Shown here: in pieces, positions 34,936 through 47,436 of the stretch | How positions within the stretch are numbered: position 1 is the stretch's first letter | How the letters are laid out: every line of letters starts with the position of its first letter | Origin: Pholiota molesta | Taxonomy: Eukaryota > Basidiomycota > Agaricomycetes > Agaricales > Strophariaceae | Assembly (NCBI GenBank): GCA_014925825.1 | Contig: JACGCK010000286.1 | Coordinates: 1-51,037 of the forward strand | Length of the DNA stretch: 51,037 nt | Reading direction: 5' to 3' | Notes under the pieces: model-generated | The model's database searches: none | The model's input: only the letters and a program-made list of their open reading frames with translations | What the model was told of the DNA's origin: nothing | Made by a program: the position numbers and the translations under genes

Positions 34936-37900
34936 TTAAGGGTTGTTCGTTAATATTGTTTTCCAGTTGACCCAAAATCGGAGATTCTCGTGCATAAGCA
35001 GTTCGGGGGATTCCTGGTACAGAGAGAAAACGCGAAGGCAGAAGGCCTGATAAGAAGCACGCTTCGGAGTGTCCTTCAAGGACTGCGAAGGCAGAATATT
35101 AGGCTTTGATCAGTTGAATTCAGAGCAAGGACAAGGCTTACTTTGAGACGACTTCGCATCGAAGACAGCATTTTTTGAAGCGCTTCGATATAGCGAGTGT
35201 TATCCAACACCAACTCTTCATGGCCTGTGAGTTGTTGATGGACGAGCCGGTTCAGATTTTGAAAGATAGCTAGGAAATTACATCAAAAAAATGAGGTTTG
35301 AAAAAAGAAAGAAGCTTTACTTTCAATATAAAGAAATCGGGCTTCCATAAACTCCTCCGACGAGAAAGAGTAATCGCCTGAGGTTTCATCTCGAGACGGT
35401 AATGTGGCTCCATGAAGCAGTGGATGTCTTAGCCCCGCGATAGAGAGAAATTGGGCAACATATTCTTTCTCAATGGCAACATGATCGGAGACTAACGCCC
35501 ACATGAATACCTTCATCGCACGATCTTCCCACTCCTAAAATCAAAAGTCAGAATCATCAAACTGAACAGAAGATGCGGCAGTCTTGCCAGATAAGCCATA
35601 GGCTCGAGCTTGAGAAGTTGAAACATAACGCTCAAGTGGACTCGACCAGTCCAAGATTCATTACTCTTATCTTCGATCATCACATCCACCAAGTGAAAAC
35701 AATCGGCCCACTGGAGTATCCAATATTTAGCCACCACTCATTCGTACGAAGTACGAGGGTATTCTTACCTTTTTGGCTGGGGGTTCGAGGCTTGAACAGC
35801 ACAAGAAAAACCGCACCCAATCATCACAATCAGATTCGTGCAATTGACGGGCAACATTGGGAGGAGGTGGTTGAAGACAAGGTTTGAGGAACGAAGAAAC
35901 GGTCCATTTAAAATGTACCGAAGTCAAAGCCTGTCATCATGAGTTTATTAAACCGAATGTGACGATGAAAAGGAACCTACTTGTAGCAAGGCCGCATCTT
36001 TAGAGGCGACGTCGATGGGCGCTACAGTCTCGTTAGGCGTTGCGGCTAAGGCTTCAGGAAGATCGACGTTGTCCCAATCCAAGTCGCCAAAATCATCCAT
36101 GCCGAAGTCCTGGCTCTCTTGGCTCTCGTCGTTGACAGGTGGGGCTAACAAAGAAGGACGAGATGGCGGTGGCAAAACCAGCGATCGCGCGTCAAAGAGA
36201 GCCTTTGCGAAACGTCCGACTTTTTTCTTCATCCTCGAATCCCTCTTGATCCACGACATTAGTACAGGTTTGAGTGCAGCTAGATCAACAGGTTTCAGTA
36301 ATCGGATGATTCGAAAAAGGAGATGTTGTTACTGATTAAAGAAGGCTCTGGATATAGGTTAGCCTTGGCATGCGCCTCTATAATCCCGCGAACAGTAGAG
36401 AGCAGGAAGCTGGTGAACAGCAGAGCTTTGCCCTCTTCTGTTTGCCTCTGCTCTTCGTCCTGGGCGGGATCCCCGCTCGTCAATGAAGTGCCAGATGGCG
36501 TACGGCATCTCTTGAGATCAGCTTCTATAACCGTAGCAATTTCTTGAATCCAATCTACAATTCCGTCCAACTTGACGCCGCGTGCGACCATCATGGTAGA
36601 CCAATAACCCATTCCGCGTATGACAGCAAAGCGCGTATTATGATCTGCATTCGCAAAGTTGATATATGTTCGTGCCTTCAAAGTTCGGTCCTCATATTCA
36701 CCAGCGTCCAGATCGACGGCGATTGCGACAGCAGAAAGGCGATTGTAGAACATCGACAAATTATGCTGTGTTCCCTTTGGCAAATTGATGTTTCCCAACG
36801 GTACAGCGAGGGATAACCATTTCTTGACTTTGGGTGAAGTCTTTTTTTGGATGTACACTGGATCCTCGTGAGCTGCTTGGACAATGAGCTTCAAGAAGAC
36901 GGCATATGCGGTATCGTTGGGGTCATATGATAAAAGAAGATCCCAATTTGCCTTCTTGAAAAAGTCTGCAAAATCGCCCTGTTCATGCCAGAGATTGGCA
37001 AATTTTCTGCTCTTGAAGATGTCCGATAATGCGTTGAACATCGGGGAGGCATCGTGAAGATTCCACTTCCAGCGCTCATGCAGAAGTAAGCAGCGCTTTA
37101 CCACAATGGCGACATAAGAGTCACGACGCTTTGCAGCTTTGGTATTCGAATCCTCAGGGTCGACTGTTAGGCGAATTCTCTTCAGAGCGAAGACCGCAGC
37201 GTCCCAGCATGCGGGAAGACGAGGCTGGCCAGACGTCATACCATGAGTCGAAAACTGAGAAAGTGCACAAAGCGAAAAAATGGTTAACCAAGCAATTTCA
37301 CTGGCCTCGGCAGGCAGCAAGTCTTCCTGCTTCTGAGAGCGAGAGCGGAGAACTTCAAGTAGTATGGTCCAAAATGGTTGCGATTTGTTCCTCGATGCAT
37401 TCTCTTTCGGAAGGTAGATGGAAAAGACGTGAATAAGGCAAACCCATAGCTCAGCTGCATAATGAGATGTCTGCTTTCCGTCTAGATTTGCGACATCTTG
37501 GAGTGGCTTTATCGTTTCGCGTACATCAGATTGTAGGAGAAGGCTCATGAGTGTTGTGGCGGAAGACTTCAGAGGTTTGGGTACGGCTTCTTGCGTAGGT
37601 AGAGTTGGCTTGGCATAGCTAATTCGGACCGCCATTTCGACAGCGAACCATCCAAATGCCAAAATAGGAGCATCGACAAAGGCGAGAGCGAGTTGGTTGA
37701 TTCGACCAACTATTCCTGCGATTTGTCTCTCCACCGCTTGACGTAGTAAAACGATTTCTGCTTCCTCTGCCTTGCTGAGATACCATGAAATGTGCTGACA
37801 TATGGCATGTCCCATCGTTGTCCATTGGCTTTTCGTCACTTCTTGATCCGGGTCTGGCAGAGCAGTGACAAACTCGAAGAAGGACTCCGTGATTTGTGGC

Positions 37901-40900
37901 AACATTTCGCAGAATGCATCTACTGAAACGTCCGGATTGACGGTATGTCCGCAAAAATGCATTGTGATAGGTTGAACTGGGCCTTGCGCTGTAGAAGCAA
38001 GATTTACGAGCTCATAAAGCCAACCCTTGCCGATGTCCGTCGTAGCCCCAAAGCTCCTTCCGGAATGCAGTGGATGAATATCAAGATCCACAATATAGGC
38101 CCCATTAGGACCTTTAGCAACCACAGGGGCTTCGGCATCGTCTTTATCGTCAACAACATCCGGCGTATGTTCACGAAGAGCCTTCCGAATGCGTCGAGGT
38201 GGAGACTTCGGTGGCTTGAATTGTTTCGACCAATGCTCGCGTTGGGCTTGGGTAGGGTTGTCTGGTGCCAGTGCGAAATGGAAATTTCTCGATATCTGAA
38301 CCTCGTCTTCCACGTCAACAGTGACAAAGGACCGATTTGCACCTGAAGTAATGATGTGACCGCTTGTGGTATTGGTGGACCATATTCCATTCGTCTTTAC
38401 ACGTTTTCGGCGGGCGTCTTTCTTCTCTTTCCAGAGCTGCGTTCTTGATTTTGACCCGGAAGCCTCCTGGACCTCCATGACTTCGTTATGATCCACATAC
38501 TCGTTTGGACTGCCGGCATCGTCATCTAGGAATCTGTAGTGAGGTCCTTGAGCGGAGCTGCGCTTCGACGAGGTGGCGTGCTTTCCACCAGCACGGCTTG
38601 AATGCGTATGCTTTGACGGAACACGATTGGGTACCGGCTGGGGAGTGAAGCCTTTCTGATGCTTCCGTTTCTTTGACGTCTCTGGCTTGTCGAAGGAAAG
38701 GAGGGTCTGACGAGCAAGACCCATTCCTCGTGCATCTCGGGTCATTATATCGAGTTTATATTTCGACGAGCTGGATGCATTATTACGAGGTTGGTGGTTT
38801 ACAGATCGCGAAGTCGTCGCTCTCTTCTTACGCGTGCCTCCAATGTTGCGCCATCTCGTAAGCATGTAGTCGATCAAGCTTTCGTCCTGCAATCGAGAAG
38901 CATACCCGCTTCCAGTGGCCTTTTCATCAGGGAAGAACATCTCCCGAATATCGTCGTCATCGATTTCATCTTCTGAAGAGAATAATTCAATGATGGGTTT
39001 TTCCTCCTCCTTCTTTGTGGCCTGAGTCCGCGGGCGATAAGTTTCCAAGATCTCAACGACATCCGAGTCCGAGCCGCTTTCTTCGTCGAAATGTTGACTG
39101 GGGGCTTTGGGAGATGCAGGAGGAGAGGGGTTTGCATCAACTTCCCTGTCGCTCTCGCTCTCAGAATCGCCTTTGATCTCCCGAACGTCTTTGGGATTAG
39201 CCGCTTTCTGCACCCGACTTTGACCAGGAAGGAGAGGCTGATCATTGTCACTCGTAACAGACACGGCCCGTCGTTTCGAGTTGGCGTTTTTGGATTTCGC
39301 AGCATTTTGCGCTGGATTCTTGAGCATGTTTTTCTTGATCATGCTTTTCGGGAACATCTTGCGCAACCATCTCTGTTTTTGAGGAGGAAGATCAAGCTCG
39401 ATGTCGGACACTTTGCTGTTAGCTTGAGAGGGCTCCTCCTCCTGTTCGTCAGAGATGTCGATAATTGGCGGCGTCGAGCTTGCTGCCGTGGTGTCTCTGG
39501 GGATTTCGTCACTTTCTACTATCCATGGGTCTTGATCGTACATTTCAAAGTCATCTCCTCCACCGGAATATTCCTGTGGTGCTGGCGCTTGGCTGGACGG
39601 GGAAGGAGAGCGTGATGATTTCCGAGTTTCATTGACCGTTGAAGGTGCAGGATGATCATTGGGCTATAGAGACGTCAACATAAGTGCAAAAAGGTAGGAA
39701 ATATGCTTACTTCAGATTCGAGATCCTCATCTTGCCCGAAATAATCTTGCAGCATTCGCGTCTCATTATTTGATGACGATAGTGGTCGAGATGACCTATT
39801 TGCATTACTGCTTCTCTTGCCGTTGTTCGTCTGGAGAGCATGATAACATAAGTTGAATTGGCGCACTGGAAAAAAGGATACCGACCTCTGATTCGTCACC
39901 GGAATTTTCTGCAGAACGCGGATGTCTTGAAGCGGTGGATGATTCTGGTACAGGTGTTTTGGATTTGTGAACAGGAAATCGCTTTGCCTTGCGCGCCTGA
40001 TCCTCTCTTTTCTGGCGTCGTTCTTCTTTTTCTCGAGCTCTCTTTTCCTTCTCAAGCCGCCTCTGTGCCCGTCTCGCCTCCTTTGCTATAGGGTCCAATC
40101 CTTCTTCCTCTGAATCAGACAAATCTCGAAGAATGTCCGGATAATTCGTAGCATCTCGTTCAGAAGCGGCAACTCGCAGGCGTTCCCTTTCTGCTCTCCT
40201 CCGCTGTTTCTCTGCGTGTAGCTCCAGTCTCCTTCTTTCCTTTTCTTCCCAGCTGGCATCTTCGTCGACATCGCCTTCGTCCATATACATGTCTTGTTGT
40301 GTTTCTCCATCATGCTCGTAATGGTCTCCAGAATGTCGATGTATGTGGCGTTCGATATTTTTCAACTTGACAATAGCTTCTGGATTCGATCTCAGCGATC
40401 GTTTATACCGGATGTCGTCCACAGTGTATGGGTTCAGCTGAGCGACATTCCGTTTGCGTAGTGAATAACGAGACTCTTGCGGTTCATAATCGAGAATGGT
40501 TATCTCGTTGATGGCAGCCTCTTGCTGCGGGACAACGGGAACAGCAGGAGGAGACGGAGAAGGGGTGCCAGAAGCCGATCTAGGGGTTGAACTTTTCTCC
40601 CTGATGCTAGCAACAGGACTGTCATCTAACATAGACATTGGTGAAAGTGGTTCCAAAGAAAAAACTCTGACAGGCGAAGACATAGACTTGCTAGGCGTGG
40701 ACATTAGGAGTTCATCGTCCTCGAGGTGATGATCCTTTCGTACATCCATGCGACCATGATTAGGTTGTGATGCAAATAGCGAAGGGGTATGAAGCGCGGG
40801 CGTTGTCAAACGGAGTAGAGGAGATGAAGAAAGACGAGGAGTTATTGGCGTCATTGGCTGCGAATTGAATAAACTGGGTGTCATGAGAAGCATGTTGGGG

Positions 40901-41452
40901 GTATAGCTTTGGTTGTTGGATACTGAAAGCGCCGCCAATGGAGACCGAGTCGGAGTATGATGTAGTTCAGTTACTCTTTGCGTCGGAGATACAAGAAGTA
41001 AAGGATCCTGCGAGCCCTTCAACAAATTCTCCTCCTCCTGTTTGCTTGGACTTGAGAAATCATTAACAGAGGTTTGACTCGACCGCAAGGAGCCAGACCG
41101 CCAGCTCGGTGAGTCCGTATTGGGCATAGTTGATGATGAGCGGGAGCGCGAAGGAGAGGCATGGTTGTCCAATATCGATTTATTGGGCGAGACAGAGAGC
41201 CGGCCTAAACTTTCGGTTGGTGGTGGATTCGAGGTGACATGGAAGAGCTAAAATATCATGTAAGATCAACTATGCGACTATATAGCAAAGGCATACTTTC
41301 AAACGTTTCCTTGGTGGAGAATAGAGTATGGAACCCCGAGCGCGTGCATTGTTCTGGTCTTCTAGCGCCTCAGGTGGGGATGGACCGAGCCCGTTCTGCA
41401 GTTCTTCCAATTCTTCGACATCAGAGGTTTCGACAATTTCATCGATATCCAT
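34936..41452 (-). CDS. MMS22: Mms22/Mus7-family replication-repair protein
   Basis: Nine exons: 41452-41297, 41247-39886, 39830-39711, 39663-35981, 35930-35769, 35710-35588, 35534-35321, 35269-35142 and 35082-34936. About 2,031 residues. Mms22/Mus7 works with the Rtt101-Mms1 cullin ligase to protect and restart stalled replication forks. The family motif is plain near residue 290: YSLRKRNVAQLNPYTVDDIR, then YKRSLRSNPEAIVKL. The N-terminal half is disordered, acidic and basic in turn, with a charged coiled coil (about 39950-40250). The C-terminal Mus7 region is helical, ending VNWKTILTNNP. Exon 4 needs one extra base near 36314-36318 (A run; restores FFRIIRLLKPVDLAAL), and its length then fits all flanking phases. 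The intron 35587-35535 appears to use a GC donor (GCAAGA to TTTTAG). An MCB box lies just upstream of the start. Confidence 0.88.
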
Positions 41453-41460
41453 GATCCAGG

Positions 41461-41466
41461 ACGCGT
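41461..41466. promoter_or_regulatory. MCB-type box (ACGCGT) at MMS22 start
   Basis: A perfect palindromic ACGCGT ends 9 bp upstream of the MMS22 ATG (41452). The related ACGCGC lies at about 41560. MBF/DSC1 factors use this hexamer for G1/S expression of replication and repair genes in yeasts. The functional link is inferred from motif, position and gene role. Confidence 0.45.
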
Positions 41467-42089
41467 CAGGAAGAGTGATTCATAAAAGAGACTATTCAGA
41501 GGTAGAATTGGAATTGATGTGTACCAAATTGGTACACAACGAGCTTGTTGACAGAATTGACGCGCCCTGTCACAGACGTGCCTGCTCAGGTGATTGATGT
41601 CACACCTTTGACATCAAAATTCGTTCAACGTTCATCCAATTCGACTTGTTCGACACTGATTGCGGCCAGTCCTATGCATTTATATTCATGCTCCTTGCTT
41701 TTCTTGCAATTTCAATCCCACATACGCTGCGCGCTTACTAGTAAATGCCCAGATTGCGCATCAATGGGGCAACGCGCAAGACTTCCACATCGTTTGAAAA
41801 TCGTTGATTCAACCAACTTGACATCTCCTTATTCTGTTGACTTTCTGTCACTTGTGCTTCGGGGTTTACTGACTGACAAGTCTGAAATTAATGGAACGGA
41901 ATGATTGGTGCGACCAATTGACATCATGGTATGTTCAACTTGCTGCTTGCCGAAGCTTTCTCTCAAATGCGTTTTCTGTCAAACTTTATATTCTGGGTTT
42001 TCTATATAATAGCTCATTTAAACTCAACAGATTAACCAATCTTTCTCTCACACAGCCAACTCCTAGCAAATCTGACAAAAATACAAGCT
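41467..42089. other. Intergenic region LYC1-type gene / MMS22
   Basis: No gene. TTGACATC-type octamers recur (about 41608, 41818, 41919), and TACCAAATTGGTA at about 41522 is an inverted repeat. These may be promoter elements of MMS22. Confidence 0.35.
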
Positions 42090-43506
42090 CTAGCACCAAC
42101 AGAACCTACAGAAGTCATCAGCGTCAATTGCTTCACTAGATCCATCCAAACGGAGGCGAGGAGAAACTTACTTTTCATTATATAGCCATGAAACATCCTC
42201 ATGTTTCTCGTACCCATACCATTTGAGAGATGGCAGGTGTTCATCCCGCAAAATTGTCCTCCCTCCAAATGCATGGGCGGTATCCTCCAGACCGGTGGGG
42301 AGGTTCCACACCTCCACTTCTGCTACTGAATGCTGCTTCGCATAATCAATTATCTGGGCCAGAAGCTGAGGGAAATCCTGCGGCTCCGCTCTCAGCCGCG
42401 TGATGGTCAAGTTGTTCATTGTAGGCGGACGAAACTCGATCATCCAAGAAGCAAATGTCGACAAATCCAAAGCAGTCGAACCAGTGTTGGCGTCGAGAGC
42501 AATTCCCCAGTAGTTCGGTTTTGGAACCATCTTGGCCCAGGACTGCCGTTGCCTGAAGTGCTGGAACTCTGCTACCCCTTGGTGGGCAAGTAGCAAAATG
42601 CAGCCGCCGTCGATGTCGAAGCTTTGGACAGCTCTTCCTTCATCAACGACGCATCTACCTTCCATGCATCATTTATGGAATGCTCATCAAACCACTTCCA
42701 ACTCCACGTATCCTTTTTCACCGATGAAATGAGCTCGTGGGCTTTGGCCACGTCCCAAACAGTCGATACAGGCTTCGCAACGACCCAACCGTCTTCTTTT
42801 CCATGCGACGGGCCAGACACCCGATAAAAATCAGGACCAACATCGCTATATAGCACCGAAAATGCTGCGTCCTTGATGAAGCTTGGCCGTTGTGGAGGGG
42901 CACCCCATTCGGCAGGAAATTCCTTTGGAAGAGAATGGCGAGGTGCAACTACCCAATGCAACAATCTCATCATATGGCGCGCGTAGCCTTTGCCTCGGTT
43001 TGCGACTGGAGTAAAGACGGAGGCAACTCCACAGCAATCGGCCTCTTCGACTTCATCTACTCTGTTCTTGAGGTCCGGGTCGGCGGATCGCCCACGAACT
43101 AAGCCTTCTCTCCAGAACCTTGATTATAGATAGAGAATAGGAAGTTAATTAATCAAACCATGTGTCATATCACAAAGCGAGGTACATACGTTTCGCATGA
43201 GCACAGAAAATCCAGAGTGTCTGGTGAATCACGGCGAGCCAGAACCCTATAATAAGCACCAGATCCAAAATAATCAATCGTTTACATAGTCAATCGCGAT
43301 GATTCGTTAAAAATATATGATTCTCACCAAACAATAAACCGATTATTCATTGAGACTTCATGGTTATCTAGCCTCTCATCGCGCTCCAAGTACTCCTCTA
43401 GCGTTGAGCCTCTTCCCCAAGCTGCAAACGTGCGTATACGCGATTCAATTATCTGCGCCCTGCTAGCTGGGAACAGAGAAAGGGAGGATAACGGCACAGC
43501 TGTCAT
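42090..43506 (-). CDS. LYC1: LYC1-type GNAT N-acetyltransferase
   Basis: Four exons, 43506-43328, 43246-43190, 43118-42172 and 42105-42090; 399 codons. The N-terminal part has FAAWGRGSTLEEYLERD, a cysteine-containing FLCSCETF, then CCGVASVFTPVANRGKGYAR, whose RGKGYA loop is the acetyl-CoA-binding motif of GNAT enzymes. It is followed by MMRLLHW, AAFSVLYSDVGPDFY and a C-terminal domain ending NEKFCWC, encoded by a 16-nt last exon; family members typically end in a similar NEKYAWC. Yarrowia Lyc1 acetylates free lysine at the start of lysine breakdown; the substrate here is inferred. One base is missing in a C run at 42575-42578 (restores LPTKGVAEFQHF). With it, all exon phases agree. Confidence 0.8.
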
Positions 43507-43970
43507 TCTTTGGATCGTAGATCGAATAGTGGTCTTCAAACTAAGTATGATCGGGCTGGAGCTTTGAATAGCTTTGACAAGAGGTAAAAAGCGGAGATAA
43601 AGGACGATAACCACTACTGGGTAATGTTATCGGCTGCGGATCGGAGCCGTGGCAAAAATGACATTTAAATTATGTTCCCGTGGTCTATAGTGCTACTTAC
43701 TTTAAGTCTACGTCGCTATCATAAAGAGATAGAAGCCACATAGATCAGCAGAAATTAGTTTTGTTGTAGAGCCGCAAGCGGTAAAAAAAGAGTCATGTTC
43801 CATGGATTGTCTTTAGCAGCTGAGGGTTGGCTGAGGGAAATACTTGCTCACCCACGCCCAACTGTTCATTACTTATATATACCGTCCGTTGCCTTTCCAG
43901 CTAATAACTACTACTATTATAAATTATACAAATTCCAACTCCCACTTAAATACGCCCAATGTAATACAGG
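43507..43970. other. Intergenic region MSC2-type gene / LYC1-type gene
   Basis: About 460 bp between two genes of the same strand, containing the 3' end of the transporter transcript and the LYC1 promoter. No further gene recognised. Confidence 0.5.
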
Positions 43971-46900
43971 TCAAGACGAAGGAACCTTGCCCTCAACCTG
44001 AATCGTCAGCTCCTCCAACCCCGATATCTTCTGCCGCAGCAGCGTATCCACCCTCTCCACCACGCGGTCCGCTTTCGTGAATGTCACAGCGCGACTAGAG
44101 TGCGGGCCCGTCGGGTCATGCGAAGAGGCAGAGGGTTCGAGCTGGATGTGGATGGACCCAATCAGGGTTGAAGCGTCTTTAGGCCAGAAGCGCGCAGATG
44201 TATATGATGCAAGTCCTTCGATGGATGAAAGCTATTGAGGGAGTGATTAGTTCAGCATGAATTAAACGAAGAGAAAAAGCTTACTTCTGCCAAAGCTCGC
44301 TGGATATCAACATCGCGATCGGCGACGTCTAAGGCAAGGATTTTCCCAGTGTCCATGACGAGAGGAATGACACTAGCGGCAATTAGGACGGCGATAAAAA
44401 GAGAGGCTATGGGATCAAAGCCTGTCCAGCCATAAAACTGAATTAGCAGAGTTGAGATAATAACACCAACAGAGCCTAGTGTATCCTGAATACAGCAGCC
44501 AAAAGATTAATAACCTTGGGAGATCTCAAAAGAAGCAAGAGCGCGACTTACCGCCATGACATGCAAAAATACGCCTCGCATGTTATGACTGTGCCCCTCC
44601 TGCGCATGTGAATGCCCTCCTGAAGGCTCGCGCAAGTTCGGCACATGCTTCGATTCATGAACCTTCGTGTAATGATCATCATGTCCGAAAGTATAATTGG
44701 GCGTTAATGGGGTCATGCCAGGAGGCGACATTAACGAGCTGAGCAAGGGATTTGTAGGGCTAGCGGCGACCAAATCAATCGATATCGAGGGTCCTCGGGA
44801 GTGGCGCTTCATGGGGCGAGCATCGCCGTTGGTGTGTCTTCCTGAGGCGTTACCTGTTGACATTAATCGGGTGTGATTGGCAGTGTGAGGGGATGGAGGG
44901 GGCATATCTGTCGCATGGTTGTGTTGTGAATGAGAGTGTGAATGTGAATGACCGTGGTCTATGGAAGGTGGAGACGGTTTATGCTCGTGTGTATGATCAT
45001 GCTCGTGCCCGTGCGTATGCTCATGACCGTGCCCATATGTATGCTCATGGCCATGATCGTGTTCGTGGTCATGGTCATGGTCATGACCATTGCTATGGCT
45101 ATGGCTATGACGTTCCTCCTCATGCGAATGCGAATGCGAGTGGTCGTCGCAGTCAGCTGCTGAATGCGAGAAAGAGCTGGAATGTGACGCAGATTCTGGC
45201 ATCGGCGGAGGTGAATGAGAATGCGAGTGAGAGTGCGAATGTGAATGGGAATGGGATATATCGACGGGGGATGGCAACGGGGAAACGGAATGTGAATGTG
45301 AATGATCATGTGCAGACTTTGGTTCGAGAAGAGCTGGCCCATGAGAGTGGCCAGAATGATCTTCACTATGTGAAGAATGCGAATGGCCATGGGAATGCGA
45401 ATGTCCGCCTCCCTGAGGAATATTTAAAAACAACAGTCAAGCTGTAGATATAGAATGACATACGTGGTGATGGTGTCCGCCCATGGCAAACATTCCAAAC
45501 AAATTGACGCCCAGTCCTAAAGAACTGACGAGTAACAATTGATTGGTATTCATCTCTGGGGGTTCCAATCTAGTACAAGTGATTAGATAACTTCAGAACG
45601 ATCAATGAGAAAACTCTTACATTCGTTGAATGGCTTCAAACATAATGAATACGGAAATCAAGATCAAGAATATACCATTAGCGAAACCAGACAATGTCTC
45701 GATCCGCCCATATCTACAAAGAATTAGAGACTCTCAGTGAAAAGAGAAACAGAAAAGAGTTCAAATTGCGCTTACCCGTATGTAAATCGTTCATTAGGTT
45801 CCCATGTCGCCATTACAGAGGCAAACAGACCCATTCCGATAGCCATGCAATCGAAGGCCATATGTATCGCTTAGTAGAAATTATATATCAGTATGATGTA
45901 TAGGGAACAGCCTAAAACTCACCATCCGAAATCAGTCCCAAACTATTCGTCCAAACTCCATATAACATTTGGACGGCCATGTAACACAGATTCAACATCA
46001 AAAAGTAAAATATCTTTCTAGATTCGGGGTTGGCGAGGATCGTTTTTAAATATGATCTGACAAGTCTTGACGTAGGCGTACGCGGTACTGCCGTGATACT
46101 TTCTATATTATCCGGATACATCCCTAAAACGCAAATACTCAGAATCAGAGCTCGTGGAAGATTAGATATCACAAAAGTGACGTACCAACATAAAGCAGAG
46201 ATGCAATCAATATGTCCGTCCATGAGGGCGCTTGTCTAAATGCAAGACTTCCCAGGACAAAAGAGGACACAACAAGTACAGGAAACGAAAATCCAAAATG
46301 CTGAGGCTTGAACGATAGCTGTTTCGCAGACTGCAGCGTCAGCGGTGTAAGGAATAGTAGGGAGTATGCCACGACTGGAAGAGATGCAAGCGAGACCAGG
46401 GGAAGGATCGGCGTTGGAGGAAAGTTTAGCTAATGAACAGCTCGTCAGCCAGTGAAATGGAATAGGAGTACCAGCATACCATGACGGTTCTGAAGATGTA
46501 GAAGGGAAGTATGGCGATGGTGGCACCAAGAACGCTCGCTGCCACGGAGAATGTCGTCCCAAGGGAAGGTGACAGCACAGATAAAGTGTGCTCAAGGGCG
46601 CCTGACGATAGTGCATGGAGAAGCAAGGCGCCGTAGCCGGGTGCGTACTGCCAGATGTTGGCCGCTGTTAGCTGACTGTCTGAGAGGATCGAGATAGCGA
46701 TAGCTGCTGCCGTAGCCAACCCCTTGCGCGTCTGCACGGGAGGAATATTGAGTCCCAAGCGTAAACCCCAGTTAATTTGACAACTTACCGAAGAGAACGA
46801 CCCTATCCAATATGTGGAGAAATGCGCGAACAGAATAACTCTGCAAGCGTATGTCATTACAGAATGATACAAACCCAATGAATGTCATATATATACCTCG

Positions 46901-47436
46901 GCGACGATAACCGATATATCGCAGTGAACAAAGACCCATACTGGATGAATTGCAACACTGATGCGGTTCCCAGTACAGACCACTAGAAATCATGAGTTAG
47001 TAGCTATTCCAAAATCATCTAACATAAAAGCCGACGAAACGCACCTCAATAGCGCCCCTCTTAACTGCCTGCGCCGTTGAGACCTCCCACACCAACACCC
47101 CAAGCCCACCACACGCGAGCACCCGCATCAGCACCCAAAACACACCGACATCAAAGTTCAACAGCCACTCCTTGGACGCATACACCGCAAAGACGAAGAG
47201 CACATTCGACAGCAGTATGCGCGGGACGAGCTTGTTCGGTATCCTATATGCCAGGCGATGGACGAGGAAGCCAGAAACGATGCAAAGCAGGGGTGGTAAC
47301 GTGTCGTGTCGTGTCACGAATAGATCAGCGGTTGTCGGTGGACGGGGATGCGGGGTGGGGTGACTTACGACGTAGTGAGGACCTTGGACGGGTTTAGGCT
47401 GATCTTGCTGCGTGTGCGCGCATCTGGCACAGGCAT
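43971..47436 (-). CDS. MSC2: MSC2/ZnT5-type endomembrane zinc transporter (CDF family)
   Basis: Twelve exons in one consistent frame (905 codons): 47436-47369, 47243-47045, 46982-46897, 46840-46789, 46731-46480, 46429-46186, 46123-45923, 45869-45776, 45713-45621, 45569-45464, 45412-44552, 44485-44231 (with an intron 44284-44232 inside the last interval) and on to 43971. It moves zinc into the ER/Golgi lumen. Many hydrophobic helices precede a CDF core. Zinc-site motifs are intact: SDAIHMAFDC (HxxxD) and HVMADTLGSVGVIIS (HxxxD). Between them, the 861-nt exon encodes a huge His-rich loop (repeats of HSHSHSH and HDHEHDHGHEH). The tail LIGSIHIQLEP to EGKVPSS is the cytosolic CDF C-domain. The first intron (125 nt) encodes a hydrophobic stretch in another frame, so the N-terminus is uncertain. 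Confidence 0.87.
44930..45412 (-). repeat. His-rich coding microsatellite of the zinc transporter
   Basis: Degenerate CATTCG/CATGAC-type hexamers encode alternating His-Ser, His-Asp, His-Glu and His-Gly dipeptides within the long transporter exon. Such loops are thought to bind or sense zinc in CDF proteins. The repeat makes long false ORFs on the opposite strand. Confidence 0.8.

Noticed and set aside
39805..41172. Treating the 455-codon and 1082-codon ORFs as two separate genes
   Set aside because: Introns in phase 0 join them, and the conserved Mms22 motif and Mus7 C-terminal region are on different sides of the junction, so they form one gene.
44857..45447. Long plus-strand ORF opposite the zinc transporter
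   Set aside because: It is the antisense reading of the His-rich repeat exon; repetitive hexamers leave all frames open. The minus-strand gene has conserved motifs and consistent introns.
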